A DNA stretch of 64,000 nucleotides from Catenuloplanes atrovinosus (GTDB lineage: Bacteria > Actinomycetota > Actinomycetes > Mycobacteriales > Micromonosporaceae): the NCBI RefSeq assembly GCF_031458235.1, contig NZ_JAVDYB010000001.1, positions 124,001-188,000 of the forward strand. The letters are read 5' to 3'. Shown here piece by piece: positions 18,168 to 27,878 of the stretch. The notes beneath the pieces were generated by a model. It was not told where the DNA came from. It made no database searches and saw only the letters and a program-made list of their open reading frames with translations. A program made the position numbers and the translations under genes. Positions within the stretch are counted from its first letter, which is position 1. Each line of letters opens with the position of its first letter.

Positions 18168-19061
18168 GTGACGCTGCACGACGACGAGATCCCGGTCGAC
18201 GAGACGATCGTCCGGGCGCTGCTGCGGGCGGAGCGCCCGGAGTGGGCCGGCCTGCCGCTGGCCCGCGCCGGCGCCGGGACCGACAACACGATGTTCCGGC
18301 TCGGCGACGAGCTGCTGGTCCGGGTGCCGCGCCGCCCGTTCACCGCCGGCATGCTGAGCAAGGAGCGGCACTGGCTGCCCCGGTTCGCGCCGCTGCTCCC
18401 GCTCGCCGTCCCGGAGCCGGTGCACGACGGCCGCCCGTCGGCCGTGTTCCCGCTGCCCTGGTCGGTCTACCGCTGGATCGACGGCGCCGAGGCCGGCCCG
18501 GACACGGTGCGGGACTGGCCCGCGTTCGGCCGCGACCTGGCCGCCTTCGTGCGCGAGCTGCACGGGCTCGACCCGATGGACGCGTCCCGGGCCGGCGACC
18601 TGTGCCTGTACCGGGGCGGCGCGCTGCGCGACGCCGGCGACTGGACCGGCCGCAGCTTCGCGGAGTGTGCCGGCCTGGTGCCCGGCATCGACGCGCTGGA
18701 GCGGATGTGGCGCGAGGCCGTCGCGCTGCCCGACCCGGCCGCGCCGCACGTCTGGCTGCACTCCGACCTCAAGCCCACCAACCTGCTGGTACGCGACGGC
18801 GCGCTGCACGCCGTGATCGACTTCGCCGGCCTGACCCGCGGCTTCCCGGATGCCGAGCACGCCACGATCTGGGACTTCCCGGCGCCGGCCCGCGAGGCGT
18901 ACTGGGCCGCGCTCGACCTCGACGACGCCACCTGGAGACGCGCCCGCGCCTGGGCGATCGTGGTCGCCACCGGCGGCATCGCCTACTACCGCGACACGTT
19001 CCCCGCGTTCGTCGCGGAGTGCCGTGCGCGGCTGACATCCGTCCTTGCCTTCGATCGATAA
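18168..19061 (+). CDS. Aminoglycoside phosphotransferase (APH)-family kinase
   Basis: A 297-residue APH/choline-kinase-fold protein. The ATP-site N-lobe has RVPRRPFTAGMLSKE; the catalytic loop is HSDLKPTNLLV, where the usual HGDxxxxN is HSDxxxxN with Asp and Asn kept; the metal-binding IDFAGLTRGFPDAEH supplies the DFG-like Asp. C-terminal helices carry AIVVATGGIAYYRD. Members phosphorylate antibiotics, sugars or other small alcohols and substrate cannot be told from sequence. The nearest branch looks like the family of macrolide/aminoglycoside-like phosphotransferases of soil actinomycetes. Start GTG at 18168, 67 bp after namH. Confidence 0.82.
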   Translation: MTLHDDEIPVDETIVRALLRAERPEWAGLPLARAGAGTDNTMFRLGDELLVRVPRRPFTAGMLSKERHWLPRFAPLLPLAVPEPVHDGRPSAVFPLPWSVYRWIDGAEAGPDTVRDWPAFGRDLAAFVRELHGLDPMDASRAGDLCLYRGGALRDAGDWTGRSFAECAGLVPGIDALERMWREAVALPDPAAPHVWLHSDLKPTNLLVRDGALHAVIDFAGLTRGFPDAEHATIWDFPAPAREAYWAALDLDDATWRRARAWAIVVATGGIAYYRDTFPAFVAECRARLTSVLAFDR

Positions 19062-19098
19062 TGTTCCCCCTGTCGTTCTCTCGATCGGAGGCATACTC

Positions 19099-19704
19099 GT
19101 GTCCGAGTCACCGCAGAACCGCGGCCTCGCGCTCTGGCTGCCGTTCGCCGGCGTCATCCTGGCCGCGGTGATCACCGGCGTGTTCGCGCTGGTGGCGGCG
19201 CGCGACAACGACGCTCCGGACGCCGCGGTGGCCACCAGCCCGCCCGCCCCGCCCGCCGCCGTCACCACGCCCGCCGCGGCCACCACGACCGGCGCGTCCC
19301 CGACGCCGGGCAGCACGCCGGCCGGCACGGAGCTGTTCAACGCCCCGATCACGTTCCAGGCCGGCAGCGACAGCGAGACGGACCTCGACGGTGACGCGCC
19401 GAAACGGACGCCGGACGACGAGGACAACGACATCCTCCTCGAGCCCGACATGCGCGAGGACGCCGGCGATCTCTCCGACTTCGACGGCAGCGCGCTGATC
19501 GCGAAGTGGGACGGCGACGGCACGCCCGGCTACGAGCAGTGCCGGCAGGCCGCGGCCAACCAGGGCATCACCACGGTCGAGGACGTCCGGAAGGGCACCG
19601 TGCTGTGTGTGCGCACCAGCGAGGGCCGCATCGTCCGGATGATCGCCACCGACTACCAGAAGTTCCACAGCATGACGTTCGACACCGTCATGTGGAGCGC
19701 CTGA
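19099..19704 (+). CDS. Membrane-anchored extracytoplasmic protein, function unknown
   Basis: A 201-residue protein from a GTG at 19099 with a CGGAGG site. One N-terminal hydrophobic segment (LALWLPFAGVILAAVITGVF, about 10-30) is followed by a Thr/Pro/Ala-rich linker (about 40-75) and an acidic domain containing two Cys (EQCRQAA and TVLCVRTSEGRIVRM). Single anchor, linker and compact C-terminal domain suggest a surface protein. The C-terminal fold resembles small domains found in many actinobacterial secreted proteins but I cannot name it. It is convergent with the oxidoreductase gene, 6 bp apart. Confidence 0.7.
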   Translation: MSESPQNRGLALWLPFAGVILAAVITGVFALVAARDNDAPDAAVATSPPAPPAAVTTPAAATTTGASPTPGSTPAGTELFNAPITFQAGSDSETDLDGDAPKRTPDDEDNDILLEPDMREDAGDLSDFDGSALIAKWDGDGTPGYEQCRQAAANQGITTVEDVRKGTVLCVRTSEGRIVRMIATDYQKFHSMTFDTVMWSA

Positions 19705-19710
19705 CCCCGG

Positions 19711-21273
19711 TCAGCGCCCCAGGTCCGCGAGGATGGCGCGCGCCGCGTTGTGGCCGGCCGCGCCGATCACGCTGCCGGCCGGGAACGTGCCCGCGCTGCC
19801 CGCGTAGAGGCCGTCCAGCCCGGTCGCGTACGGCATCCGGTCGGTGAACGACACGGTGTTGTCGACGTGGTGGATGTGGCCGCCGGTGATGCCGAAGTGG
19901 GCCTCGATGCCGGGCGGCGTCAGCGGCACCACGTCCGCGACCAGCGCCCGCGTCCCCGGCGCGTAGGACTCGCAGACGTCCAGCAGCCGGTCCACGTAGG
20001 ACGGCAGCAGCGCGTCCCAGCTCCCGGCCGCCGGCGCGTACGGCACCGACTGCACGAACAGCGCCGACGAGTGATGCCCGTCCGCGTCCCGCAGCGACGG
20101 GTCGACCGTGGTGTGCAGGTACCACTCGATGGTCGGCTCGGCCGGCAGCTCGCCCGCGAGCACGGACGCCCACATCCCGCGCAGCGACGCCATCGGCGCG
20201 CCCCCGGCGGACGAGCCGGGCAGCAGGTGGATCGTGGCGCCGAACGGGCTCGGCGCGCCCGGCGGCAGGCAGGAGAAGTCCGGCAGTCCGGAGAGCGCCA
20301 GGTTGACCTTCAGGGTGGTGCCCGGCCGGCGCACCGCCTCCATCCGGGACACCAGCGACGCCGGCAGGGTACCGGTCGGGACCAGGGACATCAGCCGGTA
20401 CGGGTCGCAGGCGCCGAGCACGACGGGCGCGGTCACGGACCGGCCGTCGGCCAGCGTCACGCCGGACACCGCGCCGCCGGTCACGTCGATCGCGCTCACC
20501 TCCGTACCGGTGCGGATGGTGGCTCCGGCGGCCCGGGCCGCGGACGCGAACGTGGCGGAGACCGTGCCCATGCCGCCCCGGGCGATCATCCAGGTGCCGT
20601 CCGCGCCGGGCAGCCGGCACATGTTGTGCACCAGGAAGTTGTGGCCGGTGCCGGGGTCGTCCGGCCCCGCGTGGAGCCCGGACAGCCCGTCGGTCACCGC
20701 GTACATGGAGACCAGCAGCTCGGACGCGAAGCCGAAGCGGGCCAGATAGTCCGCCACCGAGCCCCGGACCAGGTCCGTGAAGACCTCCCGGAGCGCCGGC
20801 CGGACATACCGGTCCGCGGTCTCCTCCACCGGCAGCGGCGGCGACAGCCAGGCCGGGGCCAGATCGTCGCGCAGCGCGGCCAGCTCCGCCTGCATCGCGT
20901 CGTCGGCCGCCACGTCCGCCGCCGAGAAGAACGACGTCAGCTGCGCCCGCGTCGCCGCCCGGTCGCGGCCGAACAGCAGGTACGGCCCGTCCGGCGTGGG
21001 CAGGAAGTAGTGCGGGTCGCGGCGCAGCACCGGGATGTCCACGTCCAGCGTGCGCAGCAGCTCCGGCGGCATCAGGCCGAGCAGGTACGACCCGGTCGAG
21101 TGCCGCAGCCCGGGCACGCGCGGGAACGGGGCCTCCGTGCGCGCGGCGCCGCCGAGCACGTCAGACCCCTCCAGCACCAGCACGTCCAGCCCGGCGCGGG
21201 CCAGCAGGATCGCGGAGACCAGCCCGTTGTGCCCGGCGCCCACGATGATCACATCGGCCCGCGAGGTCGTCAT
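19711..21273 (-). CDS. FAD-dependent oxidoreductase, phytoene-desaturase/PYROXD2-like
   Basis: A 520-residue flavoprotein. The dinucleotide-binding motif is at the N-terminus (DVIIVGAGHNGLVSAILLARAG) with the second FAD motif GSDVLGGAART. The C-terminus has the closing FAD segment (LDGLYAGSAGTFPAGSVIGAAG followed by HNAARAILADL). GAGHNGL is typical of the CrtI/PYROXD2 group rather than of monoamine oxidases. The substrate is unknown; no carotenoid genes are nearby. It lies 10 bp downstream of a TetR gene on the same strand, so it is probably controlled by it. Confidence 0.82.
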   Translation of the reverse strand: MTTSRADVIIVGAGHNGLVSAILLARAGLDVLVLEGSDVLGGAARTEAPFPRVPGLRHSTGSYLLGLMPPELLRTLDVDIPVLRRDPHYFLPTPDGPYLLFGRDRAATRAQLTSFFSAADVAADDAMQAELAALRDDLAPAWLSPPLPVEETADRYVRPALREVFTDLVRGSVADYLARFGFASELLVSMYAVTDGLSGLHAGPDDPGTGHNFLVHNMCRLPGADGTWMIARGGMGTVSATFASAARAAGATIRTGTEVSAIDVTGGAVSGVTLADGRSVTAPVVLGACDPYRLMSLVPTGTLPASLVSRMEAVRRPGTTLKVNLALSGLPDFSCLPPGAPSPFGATIHLLPGSSAGGAPMASLRGMWASVLAGELPAEPTIEWYLHTTVDPSLRDADGHHSSALFVQSVPYAPAAGSWDALLPSYVDRLLDVCESYAPGTRALVADVVPLTPPGIEAHFGITGGHIHHVDNTVSFTDRMPYATGLDGLYAGSAGTFPAGSVIGAAGHNAARAILADLGR

Positions 21274-21283
21274 GGCCGCGAGC

Positions 21284-21847
21284 CTAGCGGGGCCGCAGCA
21301 CCTCCGCGAGCAGGTCGAGTTCCCGCTCGAACAGCGCCTCCGGGTCCGGCGTGGCCCACTGGACGTGCCCGAACACCTCCAGCGCGACCAGCCCGTACAC
21401 CCGGCTCCACGCGGTCAGGAAGGCGTCCGGCGCGAACCCGGTCAGCTCCGCCAGGAACAGCTCCGCGAACCCGGAGCTGTCGCAGTGCTCCAGCACGCCG
21501 CCGAACATCAGCGCGAACTCCCGCGGATGCGCCAGGCTCCACCGCCGGAACGCGCGCGCCATCCCGGTCAGCCGCACCATCGGCGGCTCGCCGGCGAGGT
21601 CGTCGCGCACCGCCCGGACCGCCTCGGTCAGCTCCGCGAACAGGTCCGCCGCCAGCGCCCCGACCAGCGCGTCCAGCCCCGGGAAGTACCGGTAGAGGGC
21701 CGGCGCGGTCATGCCGACCTCACGCCCGATCGCGCGCAGCGACACCGCGGAGAGCCCGCCGCCGACCAGCAGCCGCCGGGCGACCTCCTTGATCTCCGCC
21801 ACGGTGGCGGTGCGCACCCGTTCCCGCCGGGTCGGCGCCGCGCTCAT
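21284..21847 (-). CDS. TetR-family transcriptional regulator
   Basis: A 187-residue TetR-type repressor. The N-terminal helix-turn-helix region spans about 15-65 (AVSLRAIGREVGMTAPALYRYFPG). The C-terminal ligand domain has the WSLAHPREFALMFGG segment of the TetR_C_13-like group. It is co-directional with the downstream flavoprotein (10-bp gap) and lies 22 bp downstream of the YihY-like gene, so the three may form one transcript. No clear operator palindrome was seen. Confidence 0.85.
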   Translation of the reverse strand: MSAAPTRRERVRTATVAEIKEVARRLLVGGGLSAVSLRAIGREVGMTAPALYRYFPGLDALVGALAADLFAELTEAVRAVRDDLAGEPPMVRLTGMARAFRRWSLAHPREFALMFGGVLEHCDSSGFAELFLAELTGFAPDAFLTAWSRVYGLVALEVFGHVQWATPDPEALFERELDLLAEVLRPR

Positions 21848-21869
21848 CCGCCCATCCTAGGCCCGCTTC

Positions 21870-22784
21870 TCAAAGATCAAGATCATTCGAGGGTACGGTG
21901 GACGGGCGCTCGGTCCGCCCCGCGCCGGGCGCCGACCCGCTGTCCCGCTCCGGTGCCGCCGCCCGCGTCTCGCTGCGCTCGGTCCCCCGGCCGCCGCTGT
22001 CGCCCCGCTCGCCGCCGCCGATGCTGCTCCGGCTGGCCGCGAATCCCGCCAGCACGATCACGTGGAACAGGTACAGCCACAGCCCCACCGCCACCACGCC
22101 GCCCACCGCGTCCAGCCCGCCGAACGGCAGCCCCAGATCCAGCGGCAGCGCGCAGAACAGCAGGAACCCGTGCGCGAACCCGGACAGGTTCGCCGCCGTG
22201 AACGACCCGACCAGCACGGTCCGCAGCCACCCCGGGCCGCTCCCCGGCGCCAGCCCCCGGTAGACCCAGATCATCACCGGCGTCAGCGCCAGCCACACCG
22301 CCGTGAACGACACCACGATCCCGCCGAACCGCGCCCATCCGCCCTGCTCGAACAGCCGGGCCGCGTACGGCACGCACACCAGCGTCGCGGTCAGCAGCCC
22401 CGGCGAGGCCACCAGCAGCGGCAACAGCAGCACCCGCCCGCGCCACCCGACCAGCGACTCACCGGGCCCCGCCACCGACACGAACGCCCGCCGCAGCCCC
22501 TCGCCGTAGAACGTGGCCGGCAACAGCGCCGCCAGCGCCAGCCCCGGCGTCAGCCCCAGCCCCGCCTCCAGCAGCGCCGCCGCCGCCCGATCCGCCCCGA
22601 TCCGGTCCGGCAGCACCGCCACCGCCGGCTCCGCCAGCGCCCGCATCCCGTCCGCCCCGGCCAGCACGCTCGCCGCCCAGATCGCCAGCAGCGCCACCGG
22701 CACCACCGCGATCCCCCCATAGAACGTGATCGCCGCCGCATGCAGCGCCAGATCCCGCCCCTTCAGCGGCCTGAACAATCGCAT
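21870..22784 (-). CDS. YihY/BrkB-family inner-membrane protein
   Basis: A 304-residue integral membrane protein of the YihY/UPF0761 (once 'RNase BN') family. The family opening is present (DLALHAAAITFYGGIAVVP), with six or so hydrophobic segments up to about residue 245 and a hydrophilic, charged C-terminal tail of about 55 residues. Function is not settled for the family; some members are linked to membrane or polysaccharide export. The start ATG at 22784 has an AAGGGGG site. It is divergent from the Uma2 remnant and dxr. Confidence 0.8.
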   Translation of the reverse strand: MRLFRPLKGRDLALHAAAITFYGGIAVVPVALLAIWAASVLAGADGMRALAEPAVAVLPDRIGADRAAAALLEAGLGLTPGLALAALLPATFYGEGLRRAFVSVAGPGESLVGWRGRVLLLPLLVASPGLLTATLVCVPYAARLFEQGGWARFGGIVVSFTAVWLALTPVMIWVYRGLAPGSGPGWLRTVLVGSFTAANLSGFAHGFLLFCALPLDLGLPFGGLDAVGGVVAVGLWLYLFHVIVLAGFAASRSSIGGGERGDSGGRGTERSETRAAAPERDSGSAPGAGRTERPSTVPSNDLDL

Positions 22785-22976
22785 GTCCCCCTTACTTCCC
22801 CGGCACCGCCGCCCGCACGCTCACGGTTCAGCGTGGGGGCCGACGCATCGCCGATCCACGAATGGGGAACGTCGCCCGCCACGGGCAGCGCCGATAGGCT
22901 GGCTTCGGCATGATGTTCCGCGGCGAGGGAGGGCACGTGGGAACCAGGCCGATCGAGGAACTCGAGGCCGCGGCCG

Positions 22977-23168
22977 AAGGAGTACGCGGCATCCGGTGTG
23001 CCCTTCTTCCTCCGGGTCGATTTCCGCAACAGGGTTCCGGCGATGACGCTGCTGGAACTCGTCGACGGCGAGTACCAGCCGCTCGTCCCGGCCGCGGCCG
23101 GGACGAGGTTCGTGATGAGGGAGCCGTTCGGGTTCGAGGTGGATCCCGCGGAGCTGCTGGACGAGTGA
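22977..23168 (+). pseudogene. Uma2-family (DUF820) endonuclease remnant, C-terminal end only
   Basis: An open frame without a proper start reads KEYAASGVPFFLRVDF, then TLLELVDGEYQPL, then [14 protein letters not shown] and a stop. This is the recognisable C-terminal third of Uma2/DUF820 PD-(D/E)XK proteins. Upstream the frame is interrupted by TGA at 22911, and no DNA in other frames restores the catalytic part. The fragment is 50 bp upstream of dxr. Uma2 genes are abundant and often decayed in Micromonosporaceae. Confidence 0.75.
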
Positions 23169-23217
23169 GCGGCGGGCGCTCGGTGGGGCGTTGGGGAACG
23201 TGGGGAAGAATGGGGGC

Positions 23218-24456
23218 GTGAGTTCGCCTCGGCATATCGTTCTGCTCGGTTCGACCGGGTCCATCGGCACGCAGGCCATCGACATCGTGGTACGGAATCC
23301 GGAACGGTTCCGGGTGGTGGCGATCGGCGCGGGCGGGGGCAACGTGGAGTTGCTGGCCCGTCAGGCGCTGGAGCTGGGCGTCGAGGTGGTCGGTGTGGCG
23401 AAGGCCACGGCCGCGCAGGATCTGACGCTCGCCTTCTACGCGGAGGCCTCCCGGCGCGGCTGGACCAGCGGTGAGTTCCGCATCCCGAAGATTCTGGCCG
23501 GGCCGGACGCGATGGCCGAGCTGGCCGCGCTCCCGTGCGACATCGTGCTCAACGGCGTGGTCGGCTCGCTTGGCCTGGCGCCCACGCTGGCCGCGCTCAA
23601 GCACGGCCGCACGCTCGCCCTGGCGAACAAGGAGTCGCTGGTCGCGGGCGGTTCGCTGGTCCGCGCCGCGATCCAGCGCCCGGACCAGATCGTGGCCGTC
23701 GACTCCGAGCACTCGGCGCTGGCCCAGTGCCTGCGCGGCGGAACCGCGGACGAGGTGCACAAGCTGATCCTGACCGCGAGCGGCGGCCCGTTCCGCGGGC
23801 GCGAGCGCGACGAGCTGGCCGAGGTCACGCCCGCGCAGGCGCTCGCGCACCCGACCTGGGACATGGGGCCGGTCATCACGATGAACTCGGCCACACTCGT
23901 GAACAAGGGGCTCGAGGTGATCGAGGCCCACGAGCTGTACGGCATCCCGTACGACCGGATCGAGGTCGTCGTCCACCCGCAGTCGATGATCCACTCGATG
24001 GTCGAGTTCGTGGACGGCTCCACGCTCACCCAGGCCAGCCCGCCGGACATGCGGCTGCCGATCGCGCTGGCGCTGGGCTGGCCGGAGCGGGTGCCGGGCG
24101 CGGCCCGGCCGGTCGACTGGAGCACCGCGAGCGCCTGGACGTTCGAGCCGCTGGACGAGGTGGCCTTCCCGGCGGTGGAGCTGGCCAAGCGGGCCGGCCG
24201 CGAGGGCCGGTGCCGCCCGGCGATCTACAACGCGGCGAACGAGGAGTGCGTGGCCGCGTTCGCCCGTGGCGACCTTCCGTTCCTCGGCATCGTGGACACC
24301 GTGCGGGACGTCCTCGCGGAGGCGCCCGATTTCGGCGAACCGGGTACCGTCGACGACGTGCTTTCCGCTGAGGCCTGGGCGCGTACGCGAAGCCGAGAGA
24401 TCATTACGACGTTGAGCGCCGGGAGCCCGGCGACCCGTACCGGGGGAGCTGCATGA
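23218..24456 (+). CDS. dxr: 1-deoxy-D-xylulose 5-phosphate reductoisomerase
   Basis: Second enzyme of the MEP isoprenoid pathway (DXP to MEP, NADPH- and metal-dependent). It has 412 residues. The NADPH-binding [14 protein letters not shown] is at residues 11-24; [19 protein letters not shown] (metal ligands), [31 protein letters not shown] and [12 protein letters not shown] follow in order. GTG at 23218 was chosen because [16 protein letters not shown] is the family N-terminus. The stop overlaps the rseP start by ATGA. With ispG nearby it confirms MEP isoprenoid synthesis. Confidence 0.97.
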   Translation: MSSPRHIVLLGSTGSIGTQAIDIVVRNPERFRVVAIGAGGGNVELLARQALELGVEVVGVAKATAAQDLTLAFYAEASRRGWTSGEFRIPKILAGPDAMAELAALPCDIVLNGVVGSLGLAPTLAALKHGRTLALANKESLVAGGSLVRAAIQRPDQIVAVDSEHSALAQCLRGGTADEVHKLILTASGGPFRGRERDELAEVTPAQALAHPTWDMGPVITMNSATLVNKGLEVIEAHELYGIPYDRIEVVVHPQSMIHSMVEFVDGSTLTQASPPDMRLPIALALGWPERVPGAARPVDWSTASAWTFEPLDEVAFPAVELAKRAGREGRCRPAIYNAANEECVAAFARGDLPFLGIVDTVRDVLAEAPDFGEPGTVDDVLSAEAWARTRSREIITTLSAGSPATRTGGAA

Positions 24457-25718
24457 GCTGGATGTTCTGGGTCGGCGTGCTGGTCTTCGCGATCGGCTTG
24501 ATCATCTCCTTGGCGCTGCACGAGGCCGGGCACATGTGGTCCGCGCAGGCCTTCAAGATGAAGGTCACCCGTTTCTTCATCGGCTTCGGCCCGACGCTGT
24601 TCTCGTTCCGCCGCGGCGAGATCGAGTACGGCGTGAAGGCGATCCCGGCCGGTGCGTTCGTGAAGATCGTCGGCATGGTGCCGCAGGACGACGACGTGGC
24701 GCCGGAGGACGAGCCGCGCGCGATGTGGCGGCAGGCGCTGTGGAAGCGGACGATCGTGATGGGCGCCGGTTCCGCGATGCACTTCGCGCTCGGCACGGTG
24801 CTGCTCTGGGGCACGTTCGCGTTCATCCCGTTCAGCGACCCGGCCCGGGCCGACGAGGTCCGGCCCGAGGTGGCCGCCGTCACCCAGTGCACCACGCCGA
24901 AGCTGGAGGTCCGGGACGGCCGGCAGGTGCTCTGCGACCCGGCGACCGGCACGCCCAGCGCGGCGAAGCAGGCCGGTCTCCAGCCCGGCGACGTGATCAC
25001 CGCGGTGAACGGCACGCCGGTGACCGGCTGGGGCCAGATGAGCGAGCTGATCCGGGCGGCCGGCGGCAGGTCGACCACGCTCGCGTTCGAGCGCGGCGGC
25101 GTCGCGCAGACCGCCACCGTGACCATCCCGCTGGCCGAGCGGGTGAAGCAGGACTCGGACGTGCGGACCGTCGAGGACATCACGCCGGACGACATCGAGA
25201 CGGTCGGCGTGCTCGGCATCAGCCCGGTGATCCCGAAGACGGTGGCCGGACCGGCCGCCGCGTTCGGGCTGACCTACCACGGCGTGATCGACATGGTGGT
25301 GAACACGTTCGAGTCGCTGAGGCGCATCCCGGAGAAGATCCCGCTGCTCTGGGCCGCGATCGTCGGCGAGGAGCGCGACCCGGAGACGCCGATCAGCGTG
25401 CTCGGCGCCACCCGGCTCGGTGGCGAACTGGTCGAGCGCCAGGAGTACGCGGTCGCGCTGCGGCTGCTGGTGGTGCTCAACTTCTTCATCGGCATCTTCA
25501 ACCTGCTGCCGCTGCTCCCGCTGGACGGCGGTCACATCGCGATCGCCTGGTTCGAGCGCATCCGGTCGTGGATCTACGCGCGTCTCGGCCGGCCCGACCC
25601 GGGCCGGGTGGACTACTTCAAGCTGATGCCGTTGACGTACGTGGTCATTCTCATCTTCGGTGCGTTCACGCTGCTCACGCTGACCGCCGATATCGTCAAC
25701 CCGATCACTCTTAACTGA
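24453..25718 (+). CDS. rseP: Site-2 intramembrane metalloprotease (RseP/Rip1 type)
   Basis: An M50 zinc protease that cleaves anti-sigma factors and other membrane proteins inside the bilayer. It has 421 residues. The HExxH motif is in the first membrane helix ([13 protein letters not shown]). A single PDZ domain (about 165-230: [20 protein letters not shown]) follows. The third zinc ligand is in [13 protein letters not shown] last hydrophobic segment closes the protein. The gene is translationally coupled to dxr and 16 bp from ispG; this trio is conserved in actinobacteria (Rip1 in mycobacteria). Confidence 0.94.
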   Translation: MSWMFWVGVLVFAIGLIISLALHEAGHMWSAQAFKMKVTRFFIGFGPTLFSFRRGEIEYGVKAIPAGAFVKIVGMVPQDDDVAPEDEPRAMWRQALWKRTIVMGAGSAMHFALGTVLLWGTFAFIPFSDPARADEVRPEVAAVTQCTTPKLEVRDGRQVLCDPATGTPSAAKQAGLQPGDVITAVNGTPVTGWGQMSELIRAAGGRSTTLAFERGGVAQTATVTIPLAERVKQDSDVRTVEDITPDDIETVGVLGISPVIPKTVAGPAAAFGLTYHGVIDMVVNTFESLRRIPEKIPLLWAAIVGEERDPETPISVLGATRLGGELVERQEYAVALRLLVVLNFFIGIFNLLPLLPLDGGHIAIAWFERIRSWIYARLGRPDPGRVDYFKLMPLTYVVILIFGAFTLLTLTADIVNPITLN

Positions 25719-25734
25719 GTCAGAAGGACAGCCT

Positions 25735-26913
25735 GTGACCGCCATCAACCTCGGAATGCCCGCGGTTCCCCCGCCGCCGCTCGCCCCCCGGCGTGCCAGC
25801 CGGCAGATCATGGTCGGCTCGGTCGCGGTCGGCGGTGGCGCTCCGGTGAGCGTCCAGTCGATGACCACCACGCTGACCGCCGACGTCAACTCCACGCTGC
25901 AGCAGATCGCGGAGCTCACCGCGGCCGGCTGCCAGATCGTCCGCGTCGCCGTCCCGTCCCAGGACGACGTGCTGGCGCTGCCCGCGATCGCCAAGAAGTC
26001 CCAGCTCCCGGTGATCGCCGACATCCACTTCCAGCCGAAGTACGTGTTCGCCGCGATCGACGCCGGCTGCGCCGCGGTCCGGGTCAACCCGGGCAACATC
26101 CGCCAGTTCGACGACAAGGTCAAGGAGATCGCGAAGGCCGCGTCCGACGCCAAGGTCCCGATCCGGATCGGCGTGAACGCGGGCTCGCTGGACAAGCGCC
26201 TGCTGGAGAAGCACGGCAAGGCGACCGCGGAGGCGCTGGTCGAGTCCGCGCTCTGGGAGTGCTCGCTGTTCGAGGAGCACGGCTTCCGGGACATCAAGAT
26301 CTCGGTCAAGCACAACGACCCGGTGGTGATGATCCGGGCGTACCGGCAGCTCGCCGAGCAGTGCGACTACCCGCTGCACCTGGGCGTCACCGAGGCCGGC
26401 CCCGCGTTCCAGGGCACGATCAAGTCGGCGGTCGCGTTCGGCGCGCTGCTGGCCGAGGGCATCGGCGACACGATCCGCGTCTCGCTCTCCGCGCCGCCGG
26501 TCGAGGAGATCAAGGTCGGCAACCAGATCCTGGAGTCGCTGGGCCTGCGCGAGCGCGGCCTGGAAATCGTCTCCTGCCCGTCCTGCGGCCGCGCGCAGGT
26601 CGACGTCTACACGCTGGCCGAGCAGGTCACGGCCGCGCTCGACGGCTTCCCCGCGCCGCTGCGCGTCGCCGTCATGGGCTGCGTGGTGAACGGTCCCGGC
26701 GAGGCCCGCGAGGCCGACCTGGGCGTCGCGTCCGGCAACGGCAAGGGTCAGATCTTCGTCAAGGGCCAGGTCATCAAGACCGTGCCGGAGTCGCAGATCG
26801 TCGAGACGCTGGTCGAGGAGGCGCTGCGCCTCGCCGACGAGATGGGCACGGAGCTCCCGGAGGAACTCCGCGACCTGCTGCCCGCCACGAAGCCGATCGT
26901 GACGGTCCACTAG
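25735..26913 (+). CDS. ispG: 4-hydroxy-3-methylbut-2-en-1-yl diphosphate synthase (IspG/GcpE)
   Basis: The [4Fe-4S] enzyme of the MEP pathway that makes HMBPP from MEcPP. It has 392 residues: an N-terminal TIM barrel ([63 protein letters not shown]) and a C-terminal cluster domain with the Cys pair in [14 protein letters not shown], a third Cys in [17 protein letters not shown] and the ligand Glu that follows. Start GTG at 25735. A perfect terminator lies just downstream. Confidence 0.97.
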   Translation: MTAINLGMPAVPPPPLAPRRASRQIMVGSVAVGGGAPVSVQSMTTTLTADVNSTLQQIAELTAAGCQIVRVAVPSQDDVLALPAIAKKSQLPVIADIHFQPKYVFAAIDAGCAAVRVNPGNIRQFDDKVKEIAKAASDAKVPIRIGVNAGSLDKRLLEKHGKATAEALVESALWECSLFEEHGFRDIKISVKHNDPVVMIRAYRQLAEQCDYPLHLGVTEAGPAFQGTIKSAVAFGALLAEGIGDTIRVSLSAPPVEEIKVGNQILESLGLRERGLEIVSCPSCGRAQVDVYTLAEQVTAALDGFPAPLRVAVMGCVVNGPGEAREADLGVASGNGKGQIFVKGQVIKTVPESQIVETLVEEALRLADEMGTELPEELRDLLPATKPIVTVH

Positions 26914-26928
26914 TAATCTTCAGGGGGC

Positions 26929-26965
26929 GAAGCCCCGGGCCTGCTTCCACCAGGCCCGGGGCTTC
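26929..26965. terminator. Strong intrinsic hairpin after ispG
   Basis: A perfect 15-bp stem (GAAGCCCCGGGCCTG / CAGGCCCGGGGCTTC) with a 7-nt loop lies between the ispG stop and the convergent PadR stop. It probably ends transcription in both directions. Confidence 0.85.
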
Positions 26966-26979
26966 ACCGTGTGCGGCCG

Positions 26980-27567
26980 TCACTCCGTTTCGGCGAGGAT
27001 CGCGTACAGCTTGCGCTTGGTCTCGTTGAGGACGTCCAGCGCCGCCTGCCGCTGCTCCGGCGTGCCGCTGATGCCGACCTGCTTCAGGGCGCTCATGATG
27101 CCGACCGCCGCCTGCCGGAAGTCCTGCGCCTGGGACACCCACTCGTCGCCGTACTCCGCCCAGGGCGGCTGCTCGGCCGCGGTGGCCGCCGCCTCCCGGC
27201 CGGTGTCGGTCAGCGTGAACCGCTTCCGCCCGCCGTCGGTCTCCGCGACGATCAGGCCCTCGTCCTCCAGCAGCTGCAACGTCGGGTAGACCGACCCCGG
27301 GCTCGGCCGCCAGATGCCGCCGGTCCGCTGCTCCAGCTCCTGGATGATCTCGTAACCGTGCATCGGCCGCTCGGCCAGCAGCGCCAGCACCGCGGCGCGC
27401 ACGTTACGCCCGCGGCCGCCGCGCCCGCGCCCGTGATGCCCGCCCGGCCCGTGATGCCCGCCGTGCCCCCACGGCCCGAACCCGGGACCACCCGGCCCGA
27501 ACGGCGGGAAACCGAACCCGCGCCGGCGCCCCTCGTCTCCCCAGAACTCCCTGGCGAAGCCCTTCAT
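26980..27567 (-). CDS. PadR-family transcriptional regulator
   Basis: A 195-residue PadR repressor. The winged helix (about 53-130: RAAVLALLAERPMHGYEIIQ, GSVYPTLQLLEDEGLIV) is followed by a C-terminal helical dimerisation segment. The first 50 residues are Gly/His/Arg-rich (GHGGHHGPGGHHGRGRGGRG), an insertion common in actinobacterial PadR proteins. Start ATG at 27567. A near-perfect 30-bp dyad 45 bp upstream (27613-27642) is the likely operator, so autorepression is expected. No co-transcribed exporter is adjacent, so the target is unknown. Confidence 0.9.
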   Translation of the reverse strand: MKGFAREFWGDEGRRRGFGFPPFGPGGPGFGPWGHGGHHGPGGHHGRGRGGRGRNVRAAVLALLAERPMHGYEIIQELEQRTGGIWRPSPGSVYPTLQLLEDEGLIVAETDGGRKRFTLTDTGREAAATAAEQPPWAEYGDEWVSQAQDFRQAAVGIMSALKQVGISGTPEQRQAALDVLNETKRKLYAILAETE

Positions 27568-27612
27568 GACCCTTCTCCATCCTGCCGATCAGACTGTCGG
27601 CGTGCTGTCGTT

Positions 27613-27642
27613 GATACTTCGACGATATATCGGCAAAGTATC
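27613..27642. promoter_or_regulatory. PadR operator: 30-bp dyad
   Basis: Left half GATACTTCGACGATA and right half TATCGGCAAAGTATC match as inverted repeats at 13 of 15 positions. The site is AT-rich against the background and contains the central CGATATATCG. It lies just upstream of padR. ATAC...GTAT-type dyads are typical PadR binding sites. Confidence 0.8.
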
Positions 27643-27878
27643 GCCGCCAACCCCGAGAAGAACCCTGAAGATCAAAAAGCGCCGGCGGGGGTACGGCGGA
27701 GCCGCTCGGCCGGCGCCTGATGCCGGACCACGCCGCAGTTCCCCGGCCGTCTCGCGGGACGGTCGCACCGCGGGCCGATCGCGCTTCGCGGGCGGCGGAG
27801 GCTCGGCGCGGCCGGCCCGCCACCGGGCGCAGAACGGCGCGCCGGCCCGGGAGAGGGGGCCGGCGCGCCGAGACCGGA
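27643..27878. other. Spacer between padR promoter and galactanase stop
   Basis: With 27568-27612 this makes a 311-bp gap between padR and ganB. Apart from the PadR operator I see only GC-rich sequence. Open frames through it (both strands) are Arg-rich and not supported by any family. Confidence 0.5.
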
